From Tenebrio molitor (lineage: Eukaryota; Arthropoda; Insecta; Coleoptera; Tenebrionidae): a stretch of 64,000 bases of DNA. The translations under genes and the position numbers were made by a program. Below, piece by piece: positions 9,680-21,046 of this stretch. How positions within the stretch are numbered: the first letter of the stretch is position 1; each line of letters opens with the position of its first letter. Where the stretch lies: contig NC_091046.1 in NCBI RefSeq assembly GCF_963966145.1, forward strand, positions 40,610,001 through 40,674,000, read 5' to 3'. The notes below the pieces were generated by a model. It did no database searches. It had not been told where the DNA came from and was given only the letters and a program-made list of their open reading frames with translations.

Positions 9680-12142
9680 TCGGTAGATGTGAATTAGGGA
9701 TTTGTCGTTAAGTTGGCACTACTAGGGAAAGTAACTAGGCGCCCTTACAAGGTATGTATGTGGAATTTGTGACAGATCTCTCACTAACGTACAGTTCAAT
9801 CATAAGCTTTTTAAGCGACCTCGAGTTTGACAATCCACATCTAAAACGTGTTTACTATATCATTCATTTTTAATTATGTATATCAATCATCTGTGATTGT
9901 GTTATTCTCCAATAAAATTTTTATGTAACGTTTTAAGAAATATCACTGATTGCGTTGGCGTTCCAAAATAAATCTCGTAGCTCCTTACATCAATGCAGAT
10001 CTACGCCATCGCCCTTTCCAACCCAAACCCCACTGTAAACTGAAACATTTCTTTGATATTTTAATTATTTTTGAAATCTGAGGAAAGCTAGCGAAGTAAC
10101 ACGACCCGCCGTGCACCTCCGCCTCTTCGGGTCGCATCGATCGGGAAAATCTGAGACACAAAGCGAACGATTTCCTTTATGAAATAAATATCACGTCTGG
10201 CAAATGAAGTATGGTCCCTATAAATAAAATAAAAAATTTAATTTGGCCTGTCGATGAAGGCGGCCCCTCCGTCCTCGCCTATCTCTATTACCGACAGATC
10301 AATTCCTCCCGTCTGGCAGCGGAGTTAGCACGTGGTGGAAATTACAAGAGACCATATGTCGAACGTGACGCCCATAAAAAAGTCCACTCGATCTATTCAG
10401 GGTTAATGGTACAAGCAGGGGAGTTAAACTCGCCCTCAGCCGGCGGTCACGTATCTGTTACTTGAAAATTCAGCATGGAAGGACGCAATCGGATCCGGGC
10501 GACCGGAGCGGCGAGATTTGAATGGAAAAATCCATTTGACGAAGAGGTAAATCTCGGCAATTAACCGGACGGGCAGCAACAGGTGCGATTTTTCTGCCCG
10601 GAGTTATTTATTTACGCGAAACGAGTCCGCGGAAAGCGCTTTCTGCTGCAGCGGAAAATGCAACGGCGAGACCGAAAGACTCTGCAAGGATGGTCGTTTG
10701 TGTCACGTCGAGAGTGAGAGACTGCCTGCAGCTGACTAACTTTTTAAATGATGTTAAGAGTATCCCGTAATCGAGTTCTCGCTAAATTGCAAAGTTATTG
10801 TGAGAACTTGGGGAAACGGCTTTTTGATTAGTTGCCGTGTCCGGCCGTAAATTAAAAACTTTCTTATTAAATGAAATTTTTGTCGATTAAGCTGAACGAG
10901 CGAAGGGAAGACTTGGCGACAGGAGCTTCCTCCTGCGGACCAAGCTAACATGCCAAAACGCACCGACAAATCATACTAATTAATGCGGAATACTGTTCCT
11001 TCCTTAATTAAACTTAATGCAACGAGTCCGTGACAATAAAAAATAAACCTGCTCTCGTTTGATAAAATATAGACAGTCACGCAGGAAGACAATGCGAAAC
11101 TAGGCAACCAAATATACAATACGACCCGCACACTTTTTATCTCCATTAATGTGCTAATGACAATTTAATTTATCATTTGATAACGTGCCAAACGCACCGT
11201 TTTCATTTAGCAAATTGAATATTATTTCAAAAATTAACAAGTTGTATTAATTTGTCAAAAACAGGATAAATTGCGTCAATTAATCCGTTTTTGGTTCGAT
11301 ACAGATGAACTTTATTGTTACCGTTACATGTGATAAGAGTGTTTACATCCGATTCTCGGAACACTTCGTCAGACCAGCAATGGTTTGTTCACCAACTGTT
11401 ATGCAGAGATAACCGCGCGACACTGATTAGCAATTATTGCTTTTGATCGACTCGCGTCGAAGACTAATTGTGACGACCCTGAAATGTCATCTGCATTCAA
11501 CTGGGTCAAAGTGATTAAATTAAATCGGCGAAAATTGCGATTTCGAGATCTTTCGTTTGTCTCTCTTTGTTCTTCTATTACTACCTTGCTTGTAACTTTT
11601 ATGGCATTCATTTATTCGTAATGTAAAATGAAAAAAAACAATACAAGATTTAATTAAGTGAATGCTAATGCTAGTTGTAAAATGTTTTCACAATTAAGCC
11701 ATTTATTTTTGTAAAATGAAAGTGTTAATGAGCTAATCAGCAATACCATAACTCACTTCTAAAGATGCTTACATAATGGTGATGATAAAAGCATCCGCTT
11801 TGTGAAATACGAAATTAACGTTTTGTTTTTGTAATTAATTTATTCTGATAACATCATCCAACATGGGAGTCGTATGAGATGACTATCCTCATAACAATAT
11901 GTAAATGGCAACTGCAAAACCGTTACAACACCAGAGTTAGATGACAAAACTGACACAAAACGAAATATTTATCTTTCAAAATATTCATCCACGTTATATT
12001 ATTAATATTATTTGTCCTCAAAGTTGGCGTTGCAGAGTCGATTGTGAACGCACCGCGGATTACGGATCACGGATAAGCTGTTTAAATCTAACCTCACTTT
12101 TTGCGTTGTTTGTGTTTTTACTGTCATTGCCCAGACAGCGTG

Positions 12143-12150
12143 TGACGTCA
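12143..12150. promoter_or_regulatory. CRE-type palindrome TGACGTCA, site 1
   Basis: Perfect eight-base TGACGTCA, the known binding site of CREB/ATF bZIP proteins. A second perfect copy lies 489 bp downstream. Function is not shown; one such site is expected by chance about once per 65 kb, so two within half a kilobase is mildly suggestive. Confidence 0.25.
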
Positions 12151-12293
12151 TGAGGAAGGCCAAACGTCAAAATTTGTTTACATTTTCAGAAAGTATCAAA
12201 TACGGTGTTTTTATAATTCTTATCGAAGATTGAAAATTTTGAGATAAGCAAAAGATTGTTTAGCAAGTGTATACCTATAATTAATAATTTCAG

Positions 12294-12336
12294 TTGATAC
12301 CAGCGTATTTACTGTCGCAGAAAGCGTTGAAACCTG
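12294..12336 (+). other. Possible 43-bp exon flanked by splice-site consensus
   Basis: Preceded by TAATAATTTCAG, a good 3' splice site, and followed by GTAAGTATTT, a near-ideal 5' splice site. Two of three forward frames are open across the 43 bases. It lies 144 bp after a TGACGTCA site. Chance occurrence of such a pair in 64 kb of AT-rich DNA is quite possible, and no adjoining exon is recognised. Confidence 0.15.
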
Positions 12337-12631
12337 GTAAGTATTTGTATAAAACTATTTAAGTAATAAATTGCAGTTTGTAGGTATGTAAGAAGAAAAT
12401 GTAAGAAGCATTTGTTGTGATTGGGTCTTATTTAAATGATTCACAAAGTAAAAATTACGCAAGAACAAGAGACCTAACCTCACTTGTAAATGACACATTT
12501 TCGCGTGATTAATGGCATTTTACTCCACGAGGCAGTAATTGCAAAGCCAAACACATCGTTCTACTAAAAAAAGAGTGCAATTTTTATTAAATTCTGAAGG
12601 TTTTATTCGTTTTTCGATGAAGCCTTTACTG

Positions 12632-12639
12632 TGACGTCA
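12632..12639. promoter_or_regulatory. CRE-type palindrome TGACGTCA, site 2
   Basis: Perfect TGACGTCA inside the longer palindrome GTGACGTCAC. See site 1 at 12143. Regulatory role is inference. Confidence 0.25.
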
Positions 12640-14091
12640 CGATACAATGGTGATTTAATTCTTATAAAAATTAACTCTTTTTGGCAGTCATCTCAGAAAT
12701 AGCAATTGATTCCACCTTTGGTCAAAGGTTAAAATATAAATTCCAGCGGTGGCCTTTCTTGCCCACTTATCACTTACATGGTCACGGCAAACCATATACT
12801 CGTAGAAACAACCTATTTGGATTCTACCAGTAGGTACATATTAGGTTAAAAACATTCGTAATTTTAAAGGAAAGACCAATACTCCCATATTCTCATGAAG
12901 GACGGAATTTGCAGTATATTCTCAACAGAATAAAACAAAAACAAAATATGTAAGACAAACTTCATTACTTTTCTTACCTAGGCTCTACAGAAAACACTTC
13001 CATTACAACTAAATTATCAACATAAACTGGTCTCTGAAACAGGCATCGTAAACTCAAAGCTAAGCTTTAATTCGCCCCCACAGATTGCAGCAAGGACGTG
13101 AATATCTTAAATTTACTAAACACTCCCCTTAACACCTTCTGGAGATTGCAACCCTTCATCAAACAAAATACAATCGAAATTCCAATATCGTGCCCTCAAT
13201 TTATCGGTTGTGGTTAGATTTACCCAAAACATTTCTCGCCTCCTGAACTAGTTTCCGTTGCAACACTTTTGGTTAAATAATTCCAAACTGGAAGATTTTT
13301 ACAGTCCCTTAACGAGATTTTTACGGCCCGTAAACGACGTTCTAAACAAACATTCCTCGACGGGGCATCGCGTTTTGATTTCTTTCCTGTAAAACGTGCC
13401 AGTAAATTTTATTTGTTAATTTCGCGCAAGAATCTGCAGCCGAAACAACATACTTCCTTCCAGGTAAGCAATTCCGGTGTAATTGAATCCGCAACGTCTA
13501 GGTGAAATACGCTATTAGACGAGATCATGAAACTGACTGGAATATAAACCGGAGAATCATTCCGTAATCCTCTGGAACAGACAATGGCAATTGTGTGCGA
13601 GTTTCATTTATTCCCGTGATTGCTCCCGTGCGTATATTCTTTTTTGTTCCAACGGCCAATAGCAGACGATCTTCCCCGGAGCCACTCGACCACCGGAGTG
13701 TAGGTGGTAAAAAATAAAAACACAATCCGGTTAATTTATCACCACGGTTAATGGGCCAGTTTTTCCCTTCGCGCTGCTTCCGGAGATGTTCGACGGGATA
13801 GATTTTAAGTGTCTCCGTTTAATTAAGAACTGAATGGAGGGACGACATTTACATAATCGCCTTAGCCGAAATTACCAAAGCTTGGAACTTAAATTTTGTT
13901 CTAATTTCTGGCCTGCGTCGTCAGAGCGTCTCGAAGGCGTCATTGACTCTCATCCCTTAACTTTGTTAACGCCGACTTTAATCATTTAACAATTTAAATT
14001 TCCAAAGCAAGTCAGATACATCATATCTTCACCGAGCGTTGTGCTTGCTGAAGCAAACTGCAAGTTAAAATACCTTCACAGACTACCCAAC

Positions 14092-14254
14092 CAGACAATC
14101 CAACATGTTACGTGTTTGTTGCAAATTAAAGATTTTTTTAAGCAAGATTACAAACAGTACCAGTCCAAATGCCCGATCTGAATCCAATTGAAGGTATATG
14201 GAATACTCAAGAAGGCAGTGATAAAATCTTGAAAATAAAAGAAATCATACAATG
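14092..14254 (+). pseudogene. Tc1/mariner-type transposase relic (catalytic core fragment)
   Basis: Two pieces of the DDE catalytic domain are visible in order. First, GAC AAT CCA ACA TGT TAC at 14094 gives D-N-P-T-C-Y, resembling the family's D-N-A-P-C-H motif that carries the second catalytic aspartate. Then, near 14118-14150, another frame reads I-K-D-F-F-K-Q, like the usual helix after it. Finally 14172-14197 reads P-D-L-N-P-I-E-G-I-W, the hallmark motif that holds the third catalytic residue. The D-to-E distance is about 31 residues with at least one frame change between, close to the 34 typical of Tc1. A stop follows at 14253. N-terminal DNA-binding domains and terminal repeats are not seen. 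It is dead. Confidence 0.65.
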
Positions 14255-15817
14255 AACCTAATTGCATGATACAACACGTTTTTAAGGAAGCTTTTCCAAG
14301 GTCTTCTTATATGTAATTTACATATATGTACATACATACAAGGTGGCGCAACGAAAACTTCTGAAAGATCCATCAAAACGCGTCGATAGAATAGCAAAAG
14401 GGGCGCATCTTAAATTATCATTAATTAATTCTTTTGGATGACAGAATGTGTTTGTTTTTGTTTTATAGGATCTGAAGGAAATTTCTGAGGAATGTAAATT
14501 TTCGTGGCTGTGACAGCAAAGCTGCCATGAAAGTTGTCGCATCGACCTTGCGTATCCTTCAAGCTTTGGTGAAAATTTCACGGCGTGCCAATGTGTGCGT
14601 AACTCGACGAAGGTCAATATTTTACAACTGGAAAAAGCTCCCATAAAATTAAATTTATAACCGAGATACGTGACAAAATACAATAATATACTCCGTCGGA
14701 ACAAAAGCTCGACGAAAAAAGACAAAAGGGGCGGCGATTGTGTGCGAGCTCAAGTTCGCGGCGCGCTTTCGCAACGGCCTCAACGTCACCGCCGTAACCA
14801 AACATTTGCTTTTATTTTATTAAAGCCGGCACTGTCAACCCTTAAATTAAATTTCGGGACGTTTTTTAATTTAATTGTGATTTATGCGAGGCGCTCGGAG
14901 AGTCATAAAAATTCGAGCGGATGCATTTTTAGTTCGCCGTTTTGAAGAGTAATTGCAGGAGACGGGCCAGAGCCGTATTAAAGGAAAATTCAAATGTGTT
15001 ACATATTTTAATTTGACTAGGGTCATGTCGGAGATCAAGATGGATCGATCAGGAGTGTTTCAAGTTCGTTGGTTTCTTTTTTGTATTTGCCTTTTGGACT
15101 CTCGAAGGTCGCTAAAACACGCACTCTAATTAACAGTGTAACCAATTAAATTAAAAATATTTTTTAATTTATTGTATAAGTGTGATGCCTATTATAATTC
15201 AAATTTATAATCGTGAAACGAAAAATCTTGCGAGAGCGCCTTAAGCAATGGCATGTAAGTACCGAATGTTTCAAAAAATTTATGAACAACAACGGCCGGG
15301 AAAAATCAGAGCGTCAAGAACGTGAAGCTTTACATTATCACAGATAACCACAGAGCAAGAGTCACATAACCTAACTCTGAATTTGTGAATTACCGAATGG
15401 ACAAAAGCTTGGTCAAATGTTGATAACGGTAACTCATTCCTATAGGAACCGTTTTCAAACCAAAACCATTTTTGATCCTTGCTCATGACAATTATTGTAA
15501 TAACATTTACGACTGGATTGTTATCAAGGTAAGCCATACGTTTTCGAATCTTTTCTCTTTCATAATCGCTCTTAATCATCCATTTTTTGAAAGATATTTT
15601 TATATTTTTGTACCTGTTTGCAATAGCGATAAAAGCTTTTTTGGAGGAACAGGACAGAATGACATTAAGCTGTAGAGCTTTAGGAAAGATAACTTAAGAA
15701 GAGCTTCCTGTTCTCAAAAAAGAAACACAGTTCACAGACATCAAATTTAAAAGCTTGAATAAAGCTTATTCAGTACATTACGAATAAGAACGAAATTGTT
15801 TATTTTAACTCCAAGTT
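14255..15817. other. Non-coding stretch with one short dispersed repeat
   Basis: Contains the repeat at 15433-15482. Open frames of 91 to 135 codons (14318-14945) overlap each other on both strands, show no domain, and are not called. Nothing else is seen. Confidence 0.3.
15433..15482 (+). repeat. Dispersed repeat (TAGGAACCGTT...), copy 2
   Basis: Matches 8072-8120 in the same orientation, sharing TAGGAACCGTT and TCAAACCAAAACCATTTT. Its neighbourhood differs from that of copy 1. Confidence 0.6.
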
Positions 15818-16352
15818 AAGGTAGAAATACACGAGCGGGATTTCCTCAAGGAAAAAGCCTCCGGGATTTCCTCTTCCGAACCTTCGCCCACAGACGGAGA
15901 ATTTTCCTCAAGGAAATCCTCAAGAAAAACCCTTGGGGATTTTCTCCAGGTTCAACTCCAGGTCAACGTACTGCTTTTGCACTTTTTTTTTCATTATGAC
16001 ATCAATGGATGATGATATTCTAGCGGCTGTCGGTTGTGTGATTGCACTGCTTTCGCAAGAAAAGGCGCAAAAGAGATGTATGGTGCAAGGAGTGGCTTTT
16101 GAAGAGAAGCGTGTATTCACACAAGAATCTAATTACTAAACTTTTATCGGTAAAGAAGATACGGCTTTGACAACACATACACGCAGCAAGAGACTGGGAA
16201 AATCCGGCCTCAAGGCAGAAAAGAATTGATTTTGTTCCGGATTTTTGTATCTCCCCTACCCACCGCGGCCTCAAGGACGCCGCCACACACGATGCAGAAT
16301 TCCTCAAGGCTTGGACTGTTCAGGCCGAACGTTGAGGAAATCCCGCTACCTT
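15818..16352 (+). mobile_element. PIF/Harbinger-derived non-autonomous element
   Basis: A 535-bp element. The left end reads AAGGTAG, ten extra bases, then CGGGATTTCCTCAA; the right end inverted reads AAGGTAG then CGGGATTTCCTCAA without the ten bases. Variants of ATTTCCTCAAGG recur several times just inside both ends, a subterminal repeat pattern. It encloses the broken start of a Harbinger-like transposase (15996-16170), which supports the superfamily. Harbinger elements duplicate TWA; here TTA/TAA-like bases flank the ends, but the exact boundary and duplication are not resolved. Confidence 0.7.
15996..16170 (+). pseudogene. N-terminal fragment of a PIF/Harbinger transposase, frameshifted
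   Basis: From the ATG at 15996 the frame gives M-T-S-M-D-D-D-I-L-A-A-V-G-C-V-I, then A-L-L-S-Q-E-K-A-Q-K-R: an acidic start followed by a short hydrophobic and charged helix, as at the N-terminus of many insect Harbinger transposases. At about 16080 the frame changes by one; from 16081 the sequence reads W-C-K-E-W-L-L-K-R-S-V-Y-S-H, matching the family's W-x-x-x-W-L-x-x-R-x-x-Y-x-H signature just before the DDE nuclease. It ends at a TGA at 16168. The catalytic domain is absent, so only about 58 codons of an expected 350-400 remain. Recognition rests on these motifs; no search was run. Confidence 0.6.
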
Positions 16353-18466
16353 AGTAAAAGAATAAAACATCCACAAAAGGTTATTAAATATTTTGAACAT
16401 AGTTCTCACATGTTCCTATTACAAAAAAATGAAAATCTAAGTTTCCAGATATTTAAAAAATATATTCAAATTCCTCAAGCAAACGTCAGTATCAATAAAT
16501 GTATTGGCAAGGTTATTGGAATCTCTACGAAGATTTTTATCTCTTGTAACAGGTTCCGTTGATGATGTAATATGTAATGTAATTTTTTTATAAAAATGTT
16601 CGTCAGATTCTAACCTTTCCCCTTGACATCATTGTTGGAGTAAACTAACTTCTCCCGCACTCACAACAGTTCAGTTTCTTGTCTTTCAGGTCTTAACAGT
16701 CAGTTTAACAGTGCAGTCTGTTATAAATTGACATTTTCCGGAAAGGGAGAGTACTATAAAAAAAGTAAAAGATTTATTATAACTAAAAGAAAATGATTTA
16801 CTTCACTGTTACTTTGAGCCCGGATTTCCGAAAGCCTCTGTCGCTTCTGGTGTTTTTGAAAGCGATTCGCAAATAAACACGTTAGAACGTCTAAATTTGA
16901 ACAGGAAGAAACCATTTACAGCGCTGATTAATTACAAAACAAGATTTACGACTGGTGCTGGCTGGCCTAGGGCAGGTCTTTATGGTTTAATAATTTAATT
17001 AAAAACAAATTTAATTTAAATTAAATATGTACAATCAAAAACGACCAGTTAGATTAATCGTTTCGTTCTACGAATACACTGTTGCGTATTTCTCTCAAAC
17101 ATGAAATACAGGAACTACTGGTGTGCAGAACCATCTTCTGGTTTGCAGGGTGCGAGGACATGACCTCGGGGTTAGCGTACTCGAAGGATGAGTGACGGAA
17201 ATATGACGGACAATGTCGAGTGAAAAATGTGGTATAAAGGGACGATCATCCGGTCCAGTGTTTCCAGAAAACCATCAGTGCAGCCAGTGGTTCACGAAAT
17301 TGAGAGTCGAGTCAGTTTAATTATTACTTTAGGATATGAATTACAAAACAGGTACCATAAAAAAGGCGTAAAATCCTTTGTCGAACTGAAATTTCCATTT
17401 CGGAATAACCGTTCTGATGTGACGTTTATCTCGATTAAATGCGGGGTACCACGGCGCGATTTAAATTATCCCCTTTCAATGTGCCGGTGGAAAAGGGAGG
17501 CGTATCGAGGTGGATATAAAAGCTGTACCTTTTGCGTTATCTGTGTTCTCTCAGTGGGGAATCAAACCCTCTGGCAAATAAACCATGCATCAGAATATAT
17601 TCCAGATATTCCTGACGATATCGTGGAATTATTGGCGCACAGAAGAGCGCCGCGGATAATGGATATTTCATTATTTCGGGCAAAAATGAAACGAAAAACC
17701 CTTCATTTCCGGGCACAATTGTTATTTCAGCATTTGTGTTTTTGTGAAGTGCCAGTCGGAATAAAACGGATCCGAACGGAAGGGTAAGGAAAAATAAATC
17801 AAGCCATGTTTCCCAAACAAATCGAATTTATTTTGTGGGGGAAAGCTCTCTAGGAAATAAATAGACCATCGACAATTCGCTGACGCCCAAAAAATCTAAT
17901 TATCAAAAAGGCGTAAAGTGCTAGCGTCGCGGCCCTCTTTTGATCGCTTGTCTGAAGTTGAGGACGCCAAACCGCGAGCTTAGCCAAAGCAGATGGTAAG
18001 AGGAAGGGAAGTATAAGAACTGAAAACGCCCGAAGCGCTCACAATATCGATTGAAAGTGAAACCGAGCAGATGGTCCTAGTCTTCCTCTTCCTTTCGGGA
18101 CGTCCTCTTTAATATTTAAATTATCACCCAGCGGCGTTATCAGCGCTTATCGCAACTACCTGACAAATAACCCGCCGCGAATTTTCCGCTTATCATTTGC
18201 GGTTTTTGACCCCGGAAAAAGCACATATCGATAATTTTAATGCTCATCTAGGTGGGAAATACCGTTAAGTGGATTAAAAGATTCTAATAATACGAGTTCC
18301 AACAAAAAGCTACACAGAGATAATAAAAATTAATGTTTTTTATTTCAAAGCTTTCTCACTGAATGATGGCAGAGATGCTTTTAACAAATTGGGTAAAAAG
18401 CAACAGCAACACACACGGAATTAAATCGTGAATTGTCTTGTCAATAAAAAAGACTTCTCTAATATA
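16353..18466. other. Non-coding stretch, GC-richer from about 17.2 to 18.3 kb
   Basis: Single-copy in appearance. An open frame of 186 codons (17227-17787, +) is long for chance but has no recognisable domain, skewed composition or start context that would support it. Otherwise nothing is seen. Confidence 0.3.
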
Positions 18467-18675
18467 CAGTGTCATTATAAATGATTGTAGTCCAAGCTGG
18501 TTGCCGCTCCATATGAAAATGATCAAAATTATGTGAATAAGTGAATACACACCGTTCATACAATTGACACTATTGGACAGTTCACACCACATTAGAACTA
18601 CATTTGTATGAAGCGGCAAAAATTTCATAACATGGGCACGGCTTCCTTGGACTACAATCATTTATAATGACTCTG
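18467..18675. mobile_element. MITE, CAGGGTGTC family copy 2 (symmetrical ends)
   Basis: A 209-bp element with ~30-bp inverted ends: left CAGTGTCATTATAAATGATT then GTAGTCCAAG; right, inverted, CAGAGTCATTATAAATGATT then GTAGTCCAAG. Flanked by TATA on both sides. The ATAAATGATTGT core is shared with the copies at 6840 and 53112, but the interior is different, so it is a distinct subfamily. Non-coding. Confidence 0.8.
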
Positions 18676-20951
18676 TATAATAGATGATATCATTTTCCCC
18701 ATGCTAACAGGTTAACTATGTATGTACTTCTGATTCTGATACTTATTTTTTTTTAATTCCTGTTCGTGAAAAAAGTACTACTTTATGCACTCGTTGCATA
18801 ATAATACGTAAAAAATGTTTTTGGGATCTTGTGTAAAATACTTTTAGCATTGATTCATTTTCTCTCAAGCTTGCAGTGACCAAAAAATACTGAAAAATAT
18901 TCTCCACTGATCTCAGATCTTGTGTTTTACTTTCTATCGGGAAACACCCCCTCACAATTTTTATTTTCCTTTGGGATTTCCTTCCGGCGAAGAATCCGCG
19001 TTTTAACTGCGTCTAGATCGCGAAATAAAATTCTGTCGCCGTAATTTATTGGATTTTTCGGCGTTCATTAATGCCTGAAATAATTAGGAGCACACTCCCC
19101 CAGGGCGGAAGTGGAACAATACGCCACCGGCGGCCAAAAATACAGGCGATCAATCATTGTTCCTCGAGTATTTTGTTGAAAATACATCAACCGAAATTAA
19201 TTATTACCACCGGTCCCACCTCCCGACAATTTATTTATTTTTTGTAACGAGCCGCTCCGGGAATTATTTAGTGACAGGCCTTTTCGCTGGGAAATTCGCA
19301 TTTCCCCGCTTTTCTATGCATCTGACAGATGTTGTGTACACACACCCCCTGCTCCTTGTCATGTCGGTTATCCGCCCCGCGGATTTTTCATATTTTTAGA
19401 CATCGCCCGGATTCTCCCCCCGGAGTTCTTTTTTTAACCGGCTAATCGGCGCCGGCGCTCGTGCCCGGGGTCATTATCGCCGATTACGACCCGGCGTAAT
19501 GGAAGGACGCCGTTTGCACTTTTTAAATATGATAAAAGTTGTTGCTTTCGCCGGTAACGATAATGGTTCTGAGTGTAGGTGGCCGAAACGCCAACGGTGG
19601 ATGGAATATTTATCGCTCGCGCTTCCTACAATACCCATCCGAGACGATAAAAATATTTTGGAGACATCAGACGAGATAAAACGTGGAATTCCTCTAATTT
19701 ATTGTTATTTCGAAACTCGTCGCCCAATTTGTATTCAATTCCCGGTTGGGCTTATCCAATTAGAATAGAATTTATAAAATTATGGAAATCTATTTGAACA
19801 TAACGCTTATTTAACTCCGTAATCATGTGATAAGAATGACATTAGCATTATACCATTATACCAAGACCGTGAGCTTTGACCTTGGGTACGTGCATTTTAT
19901 GTCAGCATTATTTTCAGACGATTACAGGTATGGCGGCGTCATCGGCGACTTGCACAAATAAAAATACGTACGACGCGGATATCAAATTCAATTTCGTCGA
20001 CGTTGATCCATTTTCACCACAAAAACAACAACCGAAAACAGTACACAGTGCTGACAGGGACGTGAAAAGATGTCGTTCACGAAGACGTCCCGCAATTGCA
20101 TTTTCTGTTACAATTTTCTCTTATTTACAATGTCTACATAAAATTGGAACAGATTACGTCGAAATATGGAAGAGGTGCACACCGGAAACCTCCAACTACT
20201 CCCTCAACTGATTATAAGAGAATTGAAGCGACCGGGAGGAATTTCAAATTACGTTCAGTGCTGCTTCCTGTAATGGAATTAATTTGTTGGCACAAGTGTA
20301 GTACTTAGAACGGGTTAGGTGTTAGAAGAAATGAACTGACTCCGGCAAAATGAAAGGAAATTGTCTCATTTTGTTGTATTAAGTTTATTGCATAATTTGG
20401 TAATTTTGTCACTTGGACCAAGCTTCTGTGGACACACTTATGGTAACTCTGACACTTCATTCCGTCACCTACGACTGTGCGATATGTCCTATTTATCCCA
20501 CAAATTTTAGACAGGTAATGACACACTTTTGGGCGTGACGTGCGGTAAAACGTTTATTACAGCACATAACACATAACGCCAAAATTAACAAACGCGTTGA
20601 TCTCGACTTGTGATTTCACGATTGGCAACAAAAGTCACTTTTGTGTCTGAAATCAAGTCTTCGCCTAAAGAATGAATTCATTTGGCAAATAATGTGAGCG
20701 ACCGTAGATACAATTTTATACACAACACGTAGGATGCTAGATTATTATCACACCACGAGCACGGCCTAGGGCCTCGTTGCGCAAACCTCACATGTCTGCG
20801 ATAATGTCTATAGCCCAATTGTTGCCTAAATAACTATTACATAAACTTCTCCGCTTATCTACGCAAATAAAAAAAAGCGATTGAATGAGACTTCTCAGCA
20901 ATGGAACATGACAGTAGGTATGAGATATAAAAATAGTTCTTTGTGTATCAA
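18676..20951. other. Non-coding stretch with GC-rich part at 19.0-19.7 kb
   Basis: Contains the short repeat at 18764-18801. A frame starting at ATG 19931 and ending at 20211 follows an acceptor-like TTATTTTCAG (19909-19918) and encodes an acidic then arginine-rich stretch. It is the most protein-like of the unassigned frames by eye, but I do not recognise it and see no partner exon. Confidence 0.25.
18764..18801 (+). repeat. Short dispersed repeat (TCGTG...GTTGCATAA), copy 2
   Basis: Reads TCGTGAAAAAAGTACTACTT then TATGCACTCGTTGCATAA. Same orientation as the copy at 1853-1892. It lies about 90 bp after the MITE at 18467-18675. Confidence 0.55.
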
Positions 20952-21046
20952 GGCCAAAAAGTGCTTGTTTTTGTCTGAGTCTGGGTTTTCTTGCCGAGGC
21001 GCAGCCGAGGCTTGAAAATAAGTGAGGACAAAAGGCACTTTTTGCC
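20952..21046. repeat. 95-bp inverted repeat (hairpin element)
   Basis: Left arm GGCCAAAAAGTGCTTGTTTT then TGTC; right arm inverted GGCAAAAAGTGCCTTTTGTC. The centre has GCCGAGGC twice in direct orientation, separated by three bases. This may be the core of a foldback repeat; no target duplication is evident. Confidence 0.5.

Larger units (their letters stand above)
9680..14089. other. Long non-coding stretch, mixed composition
   Basis: About 10000-10950 and 13200-13950 are GC-richer and single-copy in appearance; the rest is AT-rich. No recognisable coding sequence. Two perfect TGACGTCA palindromes (12143-12150, 12632-12639) and a small splice-flanked segment (12294-12336) are listed separately. 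Confidence 0.35.

Noticed and set aside
17227..17787. 186-codon open frame on the plus strand
   Set aside because: No recognisable motif, no splice or promoter context, and composition like its surroundings. One or two such frames are plausible by chance in 64 kb on six frames.
19931..20211. Candidate coding exon starting ATGGCGGCGTCATCG
   Set aside because: Protein-like at first glance and preceded by an acceptor-like sequence, but no partner exon, no known family and no donor were found; left as a note only.
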